64,000 nucleotides of DNA from Haematococcus lacustris (lineage: Eukaryota; Chlorophyta; Chlorophyceae; Chlamydomonadales; Haematococcaceae), in contig JASKMD010000013.1 of the NCBI GenBank assembly GCA_030144725.1, positions 1,946,322-2,010,321 of the forward strand, given 5' to 3'. Shown one piece after another: positions 1 through 13,498 of this stretch. The position numbers and the translations under genes are program-made. The stretch's first letter is position 1; each line of letters begins with the position of its first letter. The notes below the pieces were generated by a model, which saw only the letters and a list, made by a program, of their open reading frames with translations, was not told where the DNA came from and did no database searches.

Positions 1-112
1 AGCAAGGCAGAGGGGCAAACAAGGAGGTCAGTGTTACACAGACATCAGGAAGTCAACCCCACTGATGTTGTTGCTGCTGGTGACATCCCATCTCAAGCCT
101 GGCCTTGTGTAG

Positions 113-3100
113 CATTGTGCTGTACCGGGCTTGGCTTGACCCGCAGGATCCTATTCACCCAGAGTACGTCCTGCAAGCGCCGTTTGAGATCCACTGTTTC
201 CAGTACAACCCCTCGAATCCCGAGATCATCGCGGGAGGCTGCTACAACGGGCAGGCAGGTTCCTCAACATCGTCAACCAGCAGCCACACCACCTTGCGCT
301 GTCGCCAGCCACCTTTGGATTAGAGTGCTGCAACGGTCTCTGCGTGCGCCCCGCATAGCCGCCCACATCGCCGCAGGCTATGGTATTGAGTACTTCTGCC
401 CGGCGGGCACCTGAGATTGAGCGCGCTTGCTGTAACGCCTCAGGTGGTATTGTGGGACACAACGCACGAGCACGAGCGCATAGCGCGGATGAGAGCCGCC
501 AGTAACCGGCAAGACATGGGCGAGGGCGGCGATGACGCGAGCATCGCGGTAGTCAAGGCTAAGTACTTCAGCACCATCGAGTTCAGTCATCACCACGTCG
601 TCATGGACCTTCAATGGCTGCCAGGCGTCGACATCACCAGCCGCGGCCGGGTCAGTCGGTCGCCGGAAGGCGGCCGGGAGTGCAACTTCGTAGCGACTAC
701 GGCCGGTGATGGGAAGGTGGGCATCGTGCAAAATGGTGGAACCTTTGTGGGTTCGAGGCAGCCCCGCCATGAGAGGTCGCATGACCTGATGGTTTGCCCT
801 GGCATGGCATGGCATGGTTCTGGATTCTTGGCATTGCAAGAACAGCAGCATGGGCAAACATGTACAAAGAAGATGCTCTGTCTGTGTTCTGATATTAAAC
901 GAGTTGGCCAGCTCTGCCTGCCACCTGTTCACAGCCATTCTGTCACCAGCTGAGGATGTGTTTGGTCAGTAGTCTGATGAGGTGTTTTGGCTCATGCTTT
1001 TCCAGTGCCAGTGGTGTCCAATTTGACCGCATATCCGCAAATGCCATGTTGTAGTGCCATGCTGATGCTGATAATGGTGTTGAAGATGATCGTGGTGGTG
1101 GTGGTGATGATGATGATGGCGCCCTCAGGTGAACATCTGGGACATCCGTGTGGACCGGCTGCTGAAGAAGGGACGGAAAGCTGAAGACCTCCTGGACCTG
1201 GTGTGGAAGCCGCTGCACTGTGTGCACGTCATCTCCCTCATAGGTAAATGCAAGCACCTTTCACACCCACCCACCCACCCACGCCCAACCACCCTCCCAC
1301 CTCCAACCTACTACCCCCTCTCATCCACCCCCTGTGCAACCAACTGTGAGGGTCACCCCTCCCACCAACACCCACCCACATACGTTCCCACCCTCCCACA
1401 CATCCACCCTCCCTCCCAACCTCACCCACCTACTCTCCCCCCCACATCCACCTATCCCCTCTCACCCAACCCCTCCATCCCACCCCCTCCTACCCTCCCA
1501 CCCCTCCACCTACCCTCCCACCCCTCCTCCATCATCCATTTTATAGTCACTGCAGGCCAGGCCAAGCTAAGCGTCTCTGTATCCATCACCACTTTCCACA
1601 CTGCAAGCTTGGCATGGCTCTACATGCGCCCGATGCTTTCCCGTTGCTGGTCATTTGCCTAAACATTATATGTATCATGGGATCTATGAATCTATGTATC
1701 TATGAATCTATGTATCTATGAATCTATGTATCTATGTATCTATGAAGATGTGCCTAAACAGGCAAGGCATACACAGGTCAGCTGGCTGTTGGCTAACTTG
1801 CCCCGCCAACAGACGTTGCTCCTGCTGGCTGCAGGCATGGACTTTGGCGGAGCACGACTGTGCTTCAACTACAGCAGCCCTGAGCGCGGCAGCCTCTTCT
1901 TCCTGGCCTCTTCTGACGGGGAGGTTGCGTACGCAGACTACGTCAAGCCAGAGCATGATGATGCAGGGGACCACACAAAGTACATGCTGCAGGTGACAGT
2001 TGTCTGTGGTGGTGCAATGGGCAGCCTGACCCGCCTCACATGCCTGCACAGGCAACTCCCACCATGACAGCCAGCTGGCAGCCAGGGGAGGTGCGGGGTT
2101 CAAATCCTGCCTGGCCCAGTGGAGATCTACTCCTTTGGGCGCTGCATTTCCTCATGTCTTTGTGCTTGTGTGTGTGTAAGGGGGGGGCCGACCCTTCATG
2201 CTCACTCTACGGTGAAGCCTCACTCATTGTTTGCTAGGGCAACAGCTAGATAGGGTTGTTGTTTCCAAGGGTGGCTGCAGGGGCTATGGCTCATTACGTG
2301 TTGCTGGCAGGATACACCCCAGAAGTGTGCTGCCATGCCCAACATCTCTATGATTACAAACAATGAATGGAAAAGTAACTTGTGCTGTGGGTGTGAGTTG
2401 GTGTGATGTATGACGGCTGCAGGCCCATGTGGCCCCCATTGTGGCTCTAGAGCGTTCGCCCTTCTTTGACGACATCATACTCACAGTAAGGGTGCCCTCT
2501 CAGCCCCACCTCCTCTACTGCTCCTCCGCTTTCCCGCCCTCCTAGCTTCTCCTCCCTGCTTTGATTTGGTTCCTCCTCTCCGCCTCTCCCGCCTCAGAAC
2601 ATCGTCCTGCCTCAACCTCCCACCATGCTTTGCCACCTAGTACCAATGCCTGGTTTTGGACCCTCATACTTGTCGCATGTGTTGCACGCTTGACACGCCC
2701 CTGGAAAAGTAAAATCCATTTTCTCCATGCTTGTTACATGTGATTTACTGAAAAGGGAATCTGTTGGCACAATAGGCAAGTGGCCACAGGGCAGGTCACA
2801 CTTCGAGAAGATGAGCAAACCAGCACACCACCCTGCCAGGGTATTGGTCGTTGGGTAGTCTCCCTTCACCGCTACACACCCTGAGAGCCATCCGATGGCA
2901 AGCAAGGCCTCAGATCACCTCATGTTTCATGGGGAACTGAGCACAAGGCACAGGGCACTTGCTTCCACCTGAGAGGGGTGTGTGGCAGAATTGCCTAGTT
3001 TGGCGACTGCAGGTGGGTGACTGGAGCTTTCAGATCTGGCGTGAAGGCCACCAGACACCGCTGTTCACTTCAGGCTGTGCCAATGACTACTACACCTGCG

Positions 3101-5590
3101 GTACAGGGCCATACCCACCCACGCTTCTATCTTGCTCCAGCCTGATTTGGCTCATCCCCTCGCCCTGCCCCTGCTCCTACCCCTGCTCCTACCCCTGTCC
3201 CTGCTCCTACCCCTGCCCTTGTCCCTGCCCCTGCCCCTGCCCCTGCCCCTACCCCTGCTCCTGCTCCTACCCCTGTCTCTGCCCCTGCCCCTAGCCCTGT
3301 GACGTGTAACTGTAATATGCCCTTGACATGATGAGGTGTGACCTCGTGTGACTGTGGCTGCCTGCTTAGGATCCTGGAGCCCGTCCCGACCAGCTGTGTT
3401 GTACCTCACCGACCAAGCCGGCAGCCTGGAGATCTGGGACATGCTGGACCGGTCACACGAACCCTCCATCAAGGTCACACTTGCCTCCACCCCCTTCATG
3501 AGCATGAGCTTCATGGGAGGCGGCTCAGCGGCAGCAGCCCAGGCGGCAGCGGCACTGCAGGCAGCAGGCACGGAGGGCGCAGCAGCAGCAGCGGCCCAGC
3601 AAGCTGCTGCAGCAGCCGCTCAGCAGAGCGTGCAGTTCCTGGCTCTGGGTGACTCGGTGGGTGGTTGGCTGCATTTTGCAATCCTGGGCGGAGCAGCAGC
3701 AGCAGCTGGTACATTCAGGTCAGTGGCAGGAGGTCAGGGGCAGGGTAAGGAGTGAGGGCTCCATGGGGCAAGGTGAAGTGCTCATCATATGACACTGCTT
3801 AAGCCGTCAGCCATTGAGTGCTTGGCCGAACACAGTAAGCCATAGTAACATGCATTATGTGTCATGACTTGTCACTAGTCAGGTGGGTATCATGGGCAGG
3901 TGGTTGTGGTGGTTGCGGTGGTTGGTGTTGCAGGCAGGAGTACTGCGCATCGTGGAGCTGCCGCGTAACCTGCGGCGCCCAACCCCTAATGAGAAGAAGC
4001 TGATGGCAACATTCCTGACCCGTGAGGTGAGGTGCCTGCTGCCCTGCCTGATGTCACACTGTGAGGTGAGGTGCCTGCTGCCCTGCCTGATGTCACACTG
4101 TGAGGTGAGGTGCCTGCTGCCCTGCCTGATGTCACACTGTGAGGTGAGGTGCCTGCTGCCCGGCCTGATGTCACACTGTGAGATCACATGGCTGTATGTT
4201 GAGCATCACGTCATCTAACACTAACACCTCCACCCCCAGCCCCTAAATGTGGTGGCAGCCCGCAACGAGTCCACGGGCCGGAGGGGAGCCCAGGGAGAGG
4301 CAGCCAGGGCCAGGGCATGGTCTTGGTGGGCACAGCCACGGCCACAGCAGCCACGCTGTGAGCCACTGCACACCACTGCCTGCAGCCCGCACTGAGGCCT
4401 GGGACACGCCGCTTGAGCCGCATGGTTCCAAGGCAGCCGCACTCCACCCACAGGCCTGTGTGCCGCCCTGTCAGCCTGACCAGTAACTGCACGGTTGCAG
4501 GTCATGTGCACACCACATAACCTTAACTACTAATTCTAAAACTAATACTAACTCTGACCCTGACCACAGCCCTACGTGGCGCCCCGGCAGCCTGTCCAAC
4601 CTGTTGACTTCTGCTGCAGGCGGAGCGCGTCAATGATGTGGCCTTGCGCCGCCCTGCTCGGGAAGCCGCCCTCAAGGCCGCAGAGGAGGCAAAGAAAAGG
4701 GCTGCGGTGGGTCAGCAGGGCTACAGTGTGTGGCCTCATTGGGCAGCATGCAGTCACTCAGTCACACTCACTCATCAGCAAAATGTGTGGCAGTGAAGCA
4801 TCCTCATGAGAGACAGCTTAAAGCCAACTGTTGGTATTGCAAGTCTCTCACACATGGCATCCATGCAAGCCTCTCACAAAGACCCCTGGCTTGAGGGGCT
4901 ATAGCTGTTTGGGGTGTGTGCTGTCCACAGCGGCCGCACTGCAACCCATAGCCAGCAAGTTGCATCTGTTGTGAGGGTTGCAAGGCTGCCAGTTTAGCCA
5001 GTGCCAATTCATGGCTTCCGCGGTGTGAGGGCTGGAATAAGCAAAGGGTGCGGCAGTGCAACTACCCTACCAACACGGAACAACGTGTTGCCTGTGGGAA
5101 ATCTCACTCAGCTACAGCTTCATGATCAGGCTACAGCCACACCCATGACACCCTCATGTAGGCATGGGCGGCCCAGCAGGCTGGTGGTTGCAGTGACAGG
5201 CTGTTGGCCAGTGGAAGTTTACTATGCCAAGGTGGTGCTGATGATGAGCCAGCATGTGGGGGGTGCATGAAAAGTATGCCCTCATCCCACCACCCCAACA
5301 CCACGATGGTGGGTTTACACTGTTATCACCACAGCCTAGTACGGCTGGTGCTTGACCATGGTGTGCGTCGTTTGCAGGATGAGGCTGAGGCAGCTATCAA
5401 GGATGCTGCGGCAAAGGACCAGACACACTCCTCACACTTCTACGCCAAGGCCGCCGCCCTGGCCGCACAAAAGGCAGCTGCTGCTGCAGCCATTGAACTG
5501 GATGAGAAAGCAGAGGCGGAATACTTCAAGATGGAGCATCGGTTCAAGATTCAGCTGGGGATGATTAATGGGGAGGATAGGGACAAGTAG
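113..5590 (+). CDS. IC140: Inner-arm dynein intermediate chain IC140 (WDR63/DNAI3 type), 3' part
   Basis: WD-repeat intermediate chain of the flagellar inner-arm dynein f/I1; its 5' exons lie before the window. Exons by splice consensus and frame: <113-254, 444-716, 1129-1243, 1835-1992, 2423-2485, 3013-3100, 3370-3656, 3934-4026, 4620-4706, 5378-5590. They join in frame to about 505 codons ending in TAG. Family hallmarks are the blocks DPIHPEYVLQAPFEI, NPEIIAGGCYNGQ, VVLWDTT, DLQWLPG, VNIWDIR, SPFFDDIILT, DWSFQIW and LEIWDML, followed by a C-terminal Ala/Lys/Glu-rich helix. Exon 7 carries an Ala/Gln-rich insert of about 40 residues that I do not know from animal homologues. The first intron needs a GC-AG pair (donor GCAGGT at 255). 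The acceptor at 111-112 for the first exon is the least certain boundary. The family match is strong; the name IC140 rests on the known equivalence of Chlamydomonas IC140 with WDR63. Confidence 0.9.
3165..3296 (+). repeat. CCCCTG/CTCCTAC hexamer-like intron repeat
   Basis: Degenerate six-base repeat of CCCCTG, CTCCTA and CCCTGT units in intron 6 of the dynein gene. It is open in several frames only because of its composition. Confidence 0.8.
4022..4180 (+). repeat. 39-bp tandem repeat that copies a splice donor
   Basis: Four 39-bp units begin at 4022, 4061, 4100 and 4139, and a decayed fifth begins at 4178. Each starts GTGAGGTGAGGTGCC. The first unit overlaps the end of exon 8 of the dynein gene (exon end 4026), so the true donor GTGAGG is repeated downstream as decoy donors. 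Confidence 0.9.
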
Positions 5591-7192
5591 GGTGGGCAAA
5601 GCCTTCAGGGGTTAGGGGTTGGCAGTGTGGTTGAGGGCAACCCTAACCCTCACCCAAACCTCAACCCTAACCCAAACCGTGTGCAAATCGGTGTGGCTGC
5701 AAATGTGAGGCGGTGAGGTCGGGTGTAGATGATGATGGCTTGCACCTGGTGAGCCGTTAGTCATCAGGCTGCTTGGCCGCCCTCCCCCTCAAAGGGTTTG
5801 CGACTGGGTCGGGTGTAGGAGCACGTGCTAAGCTGGTGGCATCAGGGCGTTTGCTGGCTGGGCTGAGCGACATGGGCTGGGAGCGACATGGTGACTGCTG
5901 GCTAGAGCAGTGGGTTTTGCTTACCCCTGCATGCATGCATGCACCGGTTGATTGTGTTTGGTGCTGCGGTGGGGTAGTGGAAGTTGTAGGACAGAGGAGA
6001 GAAGGGCTTGCATGGATATGGGCGTGGCTATGTATGGATGCAAGCCGGCCTCCTCCAGGTGAACAGCCCCAAGAGCAGCTGCAGAGCAGAAAAGCGAGAA
6101 GGCAGTGTCGAAGTCTGCCATGGTGTTGAGCACGCTCTGCATTGAGGGTCCTCGTGAAGCAGGCACGTGCCCTGTAGCAGTGAGGCATGCAGCCATGCCA
6201 GCAAGGTGGACATCGTGCGAGGATGACGTGGGCTTGAGATATGGGTGTTTGACCTGCAGCCCACCCTGCATGTCATCTCATGTGCATGGAAGGGCCCTGT
6301 CAGCAGCAGCAGCTTGAATCGCATGGGGTCACCCCCGCCATTGGCTGCACCCCTGATAACTATCCGACTGATCTGTAAGAGTTTTTCAGTGATTCTTGCG
6401 CAGGGCTGTGCAGCTCACGAGCGCGAGGCTAGCGGGCTGCTCGGGCTGATATGCACCTGTGCCGGGGCGGGCGGGGGTGTTGGAAGTTGGGGTCGCGATG
6501 TGTCGGGAATGGGCTGCTTAGTGGGGCTGGGATCAGCGAGCAGCTGTCGCGCTCAGTGGCTCAGTTGCATGGCCGCGCACACTTTTTTTTGCGTCTCGCG
6601 ACCCCATGTCAGATTTTACGAAATGTGGGCATGGGCGAAATGTGGGCATGGGCAATGTGGGCATGGGCACGATGATGGTGACCATGCGTATGGCCCAAGC
6701 TGCCACCCGTTGGGCTGCTTGGCCTGTAGGCGTGGCCCTCAGGCGTTTAAGACATCCCTGCTGCAAACATCACATCACTCATGGCCAGCACAAGCAAAGC
6801 TATCGCAATTGTTTGCAACCGTCATTACAAAGCAAGGCAGCTCTCTCACAACACCGCTGGCAGTGCGCTTAAGAATGAAGAAACAAAGTGGCCTGACCCT
6901 TGCAGCCCAAACATCATGTCATGCAGATAATGTACCTGTTGTGCTTTGTTGCTGGGGTTTGGTGGTTTACTGCCCAACAGGTGGAATGGTTGCAACCCAG
7001 GAGGGGTGAGGGTGTAGTGGCCTGGGTGAGACCTGGGGCTGGCAATTGATGGCGTGAAGCAACGAGCGAGCATGTCATTGGTGCGCTGCCTCACCTCTCA
7101 CGGCGCTTTCCAACTACATTGACCAAGCTAGGTAGACAATGAGGCCAAGCAGTCAAGAGGTAGGGTCGATGCGAAAACCTGGAGCAGTTGGT
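5591..7192. other. Intergenic, no gene recognised
   Basis: Lies between the dynein gene and the 3' end of H4. It contains degenerate CCCTAA-like repeats at 5637-5680 and a short repeat of ATGTGGGCATGGGC units around 6620-6680. Open frames here show no family resemblance, no splice-supported structure and no consistent strand. Confidence 0.6.
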
Positions 7193-7208
7193 GGTGTTGA
7201 AAAACACC
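7193..7208 (-). terminator. Histone 3' stem-loop of H4
   Basis: On the minus strand this reads GGTGTTTTTCAACACC: a 6-bp stem with a TTTC loop, 60 nt after the H4 stop. The 6-bp stem and 4-nt loop match the geometry of replication-dependent histone mRNA ends, which are known in Volvox and Chlamydomonas as well as animals. It is identical to the element after H3. Confidence 0.92.
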
Positions 7209-7267
7209 GGTGGTTGTGCGTGGTAGGGCGGGCAGCCCAGGAGTTTTTGAGAAAGAGAGTGAATGGA

Positions 7268-8225
<958 letters not shown>

Positions 8226-8323
8226 GCTACTGCCCCATTCAGTGACAGCAGCTGGGGGTGCAGTAGACGCAGCATACTTCTCAGCGGCAGCTAGTCCAGC
8301 TTTCTCAGCTTCCCTACTCAACC

Positions 8324-8339
8324 GGTGTTTTTCAACACC
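8324..8339 (+). terminator. Histone 3' stem-loop of H3
   Basis: GGTGTTTTTCAACACC, a 6-bp stem with a TTTC loop, 99 nt after the H3 stop. It is identical base for base to the element after H4. Confidence 0.92.
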
Positions 8340-9200
8340 ACCCATATGAGGCTGCTCTATGTCTCAGTAACCTTGTGATGTGCTCATCGCCTTGCAGCAT
8401 TGCCACCCCATTAAGCATGTGGTCTATGCTTTTGCTAGTGGCATTTCACTGGCAAAAGTTTAGCCAGGTTGGCATTGCTGGCCATGTTTGCAGACTCCCA
8501 ACCACAGCCCTTTTGTGTGTCATCCACCGCAGCCGTGGTTGGCATTCAGTTGGATGCAGTATTGTCAGGCAATGCTTCTGTCCCGGCTAGTATGCTTGGG
8601 GTCATATGTCTTCCTGTCGCCCAAGCATGCTTGCTGCCTATACCGGTGTAGTTGTGTTACTGAGCTTCAGGTCTTTGACTGGCAGGACAATGAACCCTTG
8701 TAAGTGGCAGCTGACTGGCAAGCACAGCAGGTATGTTGGCACAATTGCAGGTCTGGTGACACGCGGGCAGCAAATGTGAGTCGTGCAAGTTGTTTTTTGC
8801 TATTGTGCCAGCCATTGCAATTGGGTGTTAGCCGAAGTGATTGAGGCATGGCATATGACCGAAGTGTTTGAGGCATTCATGTGTGTTAGTGGTGCTGACC
8901 AGAAATCTAGAATGCTAGACTTTAAGGGTTTTGTTGACACCATTGCGCGGAGTAACACCAGCCAACATGGCCGCAACGCTGGCAGCCCAATTAAGTTGAG
9001 TGTTCCCGGAGATTTATGGAGTGGTATACAGCGCTGCCACTACCTACAAGCCAACACCCTGGTAGAGTGTCGGTCAGTTTGCCTCTACTAGGTGAAGTGA
9101 GCTGCACCTGCCTGACCTAGGCCGGAAGACTGGGTACCCCCAGCAGGCCAGGTCATCCAGCGGCTGGTGCGCCCAGCGGCATGGTAAGTATGTACGGGGC
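8340..9200. other. Intergenic, no gene recognised
   Basis: Less GC-rich than the flanks. An open frame around 8783-9091 is not supported by family resemblance or splice signals. It may belong to the mobile-element debris that begins just downstream. Confidence 0.5.
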
Positions 9201-9365
9201 ATGATGTGATGCCATGAGGTGCCGCCCAACCCTTGCGCAGGCCCCTCATGCCCAGGAGCCCCCTCCCCTTGCCCAGGCCCCTCCTGCCCAGGAGCCCCCT
9301 CCCCCAACTCAGGCCCAGCCCCCTCCTTGTGCACCTGGCCCAGTGCCACGAACCCAAGCCCCTCC

Positions 9366-9645
9366 ATGGGGTAGGTGGCTGGACCGGGACAGCAACTTAA
9401 CTGCCTCAACTTCTAGCGCATTGGGAGAGTGTGCTGCGCCTCCTGGAGATGCGCCAATGGGAGGGCCTTAAGTCTCTGCCCCTTGTTGGGCGAGGAGTAC
9501 CAACAGCGCTACAAACTGGTCAATGACCGACAGCCCAAGGTCAGGCAGAGGTGGCACCGGGCTGCAGAGCACAGGCGAGGCATTGATGGCTGGGCCCGCA
9601 ACACCCGTTTGGACAGTCTGTTAGCCTTTCAAGCATTGAGCTTTT
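9366..9645 (+). pseudogene. TnpB/Fanzor-like C-terminal remnant
   Basis: The frame at 9366 gives GRWLDRDSN, matching the RuvC-III signature of the locus at 36.9 kb (GKWVDRDYNAAINL). Downstream blocks in shifted frames give GESVLRLLEMRQWEG and then EEYQQRYKLVNDRQPKVRQR. These line up with GESKWRSLELCRWPHR and GKEYPALGFKKLRDRAPKAL of that locus. At least two frameshifts separate the blocks, so this is a relic. A proline-rich linker (9214-9365) precedes it. The relationship rests on my reading of the alignment; the OrfB/TnpB/Fanzor family call is inference. Confidence 0.45.
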
Positions 9646-9649
9646 AGTT

Positions 9650-11000
9650 TCAATGAGGCGCCCAGAGGTTTAGGGGGGGAGTGCCACAGATGTGGGGTTT
9701 GTAGTCTTCGAGGGTGCGCCCCAGGACGCTTCAACTTGATTGTAGCTGACCCACGGTCAAACATGTTGTTCCATGTTGAATGAATCACGTTTGTCTATTT
9801 TATTCTCATTTGCAGCCACATGCATGCAGCTGACCATTCCAACCCCATGTTTGTGCACCTAGCCTTGTTGCCGTGCGTTGCAAAAAGTCCCGAACCCATA
9901 GAGGGGGAAAGCAGCCTAAGGGTCTACGGCTAACGCGGTGTCTTCTCTCATTCACAGGCATCAATTATCTTGCAAGCCAGCACTCGTCTTCACTGGCTAT
10001 GAAGGGTACGCAACCTCAGTCTGCCAGTCCGCCATCCGTCTGATGTATCCGATCAGCACCCTCGGCAGCACACAAACATGCCAATGACCATGCCGTCCAA
10101 TCACATTATCATACCATGGGTGTGAACAATCATCGTCACCATCATCATCAACCCCATGGGACCTAACTTTAGCATCCGTAGCCATCCGTAGCCTACTGGG
10201 AGTGTGGCAACTGATGTCAAGCGGTGAAACCAATCTCCCCTAATGTCCAAGCAGCCAGACAGCATTAGTGGCGGAAGTAACCATCATCACCTTCATCTCC
10301 TCACTGTCCACACTCAAACATGCATCCACATCACACCCCGTACATCCGGTGTCTCATGCACATCAGGCTTTTTGAGCAGTGCACACACCCTCCCCTTCCC
10401 CTTCCTTATCCCCACCCGGCTCTGTCATCATCATGGGTGCTTTGCTGAAAGTGTTTCCCAATCCACGCCACCAGCTGACCTCATCCACCCCTCACCGTCC
10501 ACACCAAAACAATGGCAGGTCACCCCCCCAGCTGGAGCCAGCATCAGGGTCACACACCACTAACCCGCTAGCCCGCTTCTTGTGACAGATCCACCTGAGA
10601 GCCTACTCACACACACGTGGCATGACATGGCATATCACCGGCTGGCGATCACATCCGCGGAGGCCTGCCCTGCCGATGCTGCTCTGCACTCCCCTAACCC
10701 AGGGCCCCTCACTCTCCAGCCACACCCTACATGGCCCAACATCATGAGCTCAGTATGCCAGATGAACAACCCAAAACTCGTGCTGAAGGGGCCGCCGCCC
10801 CGCCAGGTCATCACACATACATACATACACACACACACACACTCAAAATCATGGCAAACACTCCATGGATGTGCGCTCTTCTTGTACACATGGGCAGTTC
10901 ACTAGTTGGTTGGCCCATGCCTGGACCCATGTAGCAGCGGTCCATGTGGCATGGTGTGGGTAGAGGATGTTCAGCAGGGCTGCCCGCACCCAGCATGGCG
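9650..11000. other. Intergenic, no gene recognised
   Basis: No gene-like frame with family resemblance. It holds a CATA/CA repeat near 10810-10845. The 3' UTR of the minus-strand transporter should occupy the right end. Confidence 0.55.
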
Positions 11001-11009
11001 CGTGCTGCA

Positions 11010-12491
11010 TCAGGTGCTCAGCAGTGGCTGAGCCTTGGCCTCCTCGTCATCCTTATCCTCAGGCAGCTGGCGATCACCCATCCACAGGGCCCACAGCCCG
11101 GCACCCACCACATAGTGGCCGGCTGTGATGCCAAACACCAGAGGCCAAGAGTTGGTTGCCTGAGGGCAGCAGCAGCACGGGGCAGCAGGCGGGAGGCGGG
11201 GCTGAGGGGCCGAGGGGCTGAGGCAGGATAGAGAGAGGGCCAGCTGGATGGGCAGCCGCGTGCTGGACCAGCTCTGCCTGATCTGCCCCAACGCTACCCC
11301 GGCGTGGCCAGGCAGCCTGACGACCAACCGCTAATGGCCTGGCGCTAGTGGCTTGACTAGTGGCTTGATTGTTGGCTTCTATCAGGATTTACCAAGTGGC
11401 TTGATTAGTGGCTTCTATCATGGTTTACCTAGTAGCTTGGTTAGTGGCTTTGCTAGTGGCTTACGCAAGCTTCTATTTCTACTTATTCTTCTTCTTCTTT
11501 CATTCTTGTTCTTTTGTTTGCTTCAGCTCAGTCCTGCCCTCCCTCCCTGCCCTCCTTACCCTCCCTCCCTCCATCGTCTTGTGCTGCTTCTGCTGCTCCT
11601 GCTGCCCTCCTTGCCTATCCCCCCCGCCCGAGGTGTGCCTGCCCACCCAGCGTCTGCCTGCCACATACCTGCAGCAGGTAGCCAGTGCAGGGCACAGAGA
11701 GCAGGCCAGCCAGGGTGGCCGCCGTGTTGCCTGCCCCAAAGACCACCCCCGCATGACGAGGGGCCACGTCCAGGTGGCTTACACTCACTCCACCCAGGGT
11801 TAGTGCTGAGAAGCCCAGGCCCACCTGCAGGCAGGCAGGCAGACAGGTGAACAGCCTGGTGCATGGGCAGACGGGGCAAGGACAGGGGGCGTGGGCAGGG
11901 GAGGGGGAGGGGGGAGGGGGAAGGGGGGTTGCACACCCTATGCTGAGCCCTAGTCTGATCCTGACATACGCATAGGGCAGGGTCTTCCAGGGTCCCGCCA
12001 GAGTGAGGTGAGCCCCCAGGCCACTGCCAGCCACATGCTGACACACACCCCACACACTCCGTGCAGCGGTGGGAGCGGCAGAAAGTCCTAGCCGTGGCAT
12101 GAGGCACCTCCGCCCCACCTCTGTGCTGCCCCTTCCTCAGGCAGCAGGCCAGCGGCAGGAGACAGACCCCAACCTAATTCCACCCTGGACAGGCTCTCAT
12201 CTTAACCCTTATCCTTCCCTTCCCCCGAGCCTGGACCCAGCCCCGGCTAACCCTAACCCTTGACCCTAACCCTAACCCCAACCCCTACTTTGACCTCCGA
12301 CTTTCCAAACTGCTGGCCAGGTGGGGCGTCTTATCGGACGTACCGTGATGAGCTGGGAGGCGAAGGTGGGGCTGGCTCCCACTGCTGGTGACACAGCCAG
12401 CATGAGGCATACGGCAGGGCCCAGCATGCCCACCACCTGCAGCAGGGTGCGCACGCGCCGCACGCCCCAGCCCCGGTTCAGCAGACCATCT

Positions 12492-12525
<34 letters not shown>

Positions 12526-13466
12526 CAGCAGCAGCAGGCAGGTGGGTGGGTGGGTGAGTGGTTGAGGGGTCACATTGGCAGGAGGTGGAGCAGTGAGGCA
12601 GACATGGGGTGAGGCTGGCTAGGGTTCAGGGTCAGGCTAGGCTGGGCACAGTGGCTAGGGAGTGGCTTGGTTGCGGTGCGAGGGCAGAGTGAGTACAGGG
12701 GAGGGGTAGGGGAGGGGTGGGGCGGATGGGCTGGGACAGCAGGTGTTAGTCAAAGTGGAGTGGTCTGGGTTGAGGAAGGGTAGAGGGTGGGTTGGGTGAA
12801 TAGTTGGCAGGGGGTAGAGGGGAGGGTGAGTGGGGGAGAAGAGGGGGCATTGGGCTGGGTGAGGTTTGGAGTGGGGAGGTAGGCCAGGAGGCCTGGAGGG
12901 CTGCAGGTGAAATGAGGGCCGGGGAGTCGTCCCACCTGCGATGAGGCCTGACACCAGGCCCAGCCCGCCTTGCACCACATACGGCGCTAAGGTGTATGCG
13001 CCCAGGTCACTGATCTCCACCTGGTAGAAGTCCCTGGGAAGGGGAAAGGGGGAGGGGGAGGAAAAGGGGTGGTACCTAGATGCGTGATCCTTGAACATGG
13101 TATGACACTGTAATCAACAAGCTGGTCCACTACAGCTGGTAGAACCACCACCACCACCACCACCAGCCCCTGTCTGCCTGACCCTGATCATCATGTGGCA
13201 CTGAGGTGGCCTGAATGAGGTGGCCTGAATGAGGTGGTGCAACTGCAGACTACAGCCGCAGGGTCACTGCAGCAAAGATGAGACGGCAAAGAGGAAGACT
13301 GGCCTGTTTGCCACCTTACCCCACCATCACCTGACTATGGTGCCTGCCTCAGTCCCGACTTGCTTGCCTGCTAACCCTCTCTCGCTCCACCTCCTCCTGA
13401 CTCCTTGGCAGCCACCGCCACCACCTCTACCACCTACTGAGCAGGGCCGCCTACCCTCAGGCACCA

Positions 13467-13498
<32 letters not shown>

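Noticed and set aside
2085..2115. tRNA gene suggested by the B-box-like GGGGTTCAAATCC
   Set aside because: The T stem does not pair and no A box lies at the proper distance; it is intronic.
5757..6350. Overlapping minus-strand ORFs as a gene
   Set aside because: No family resemblance, no splice-supported continuation, and similar-length frames on the other strand.
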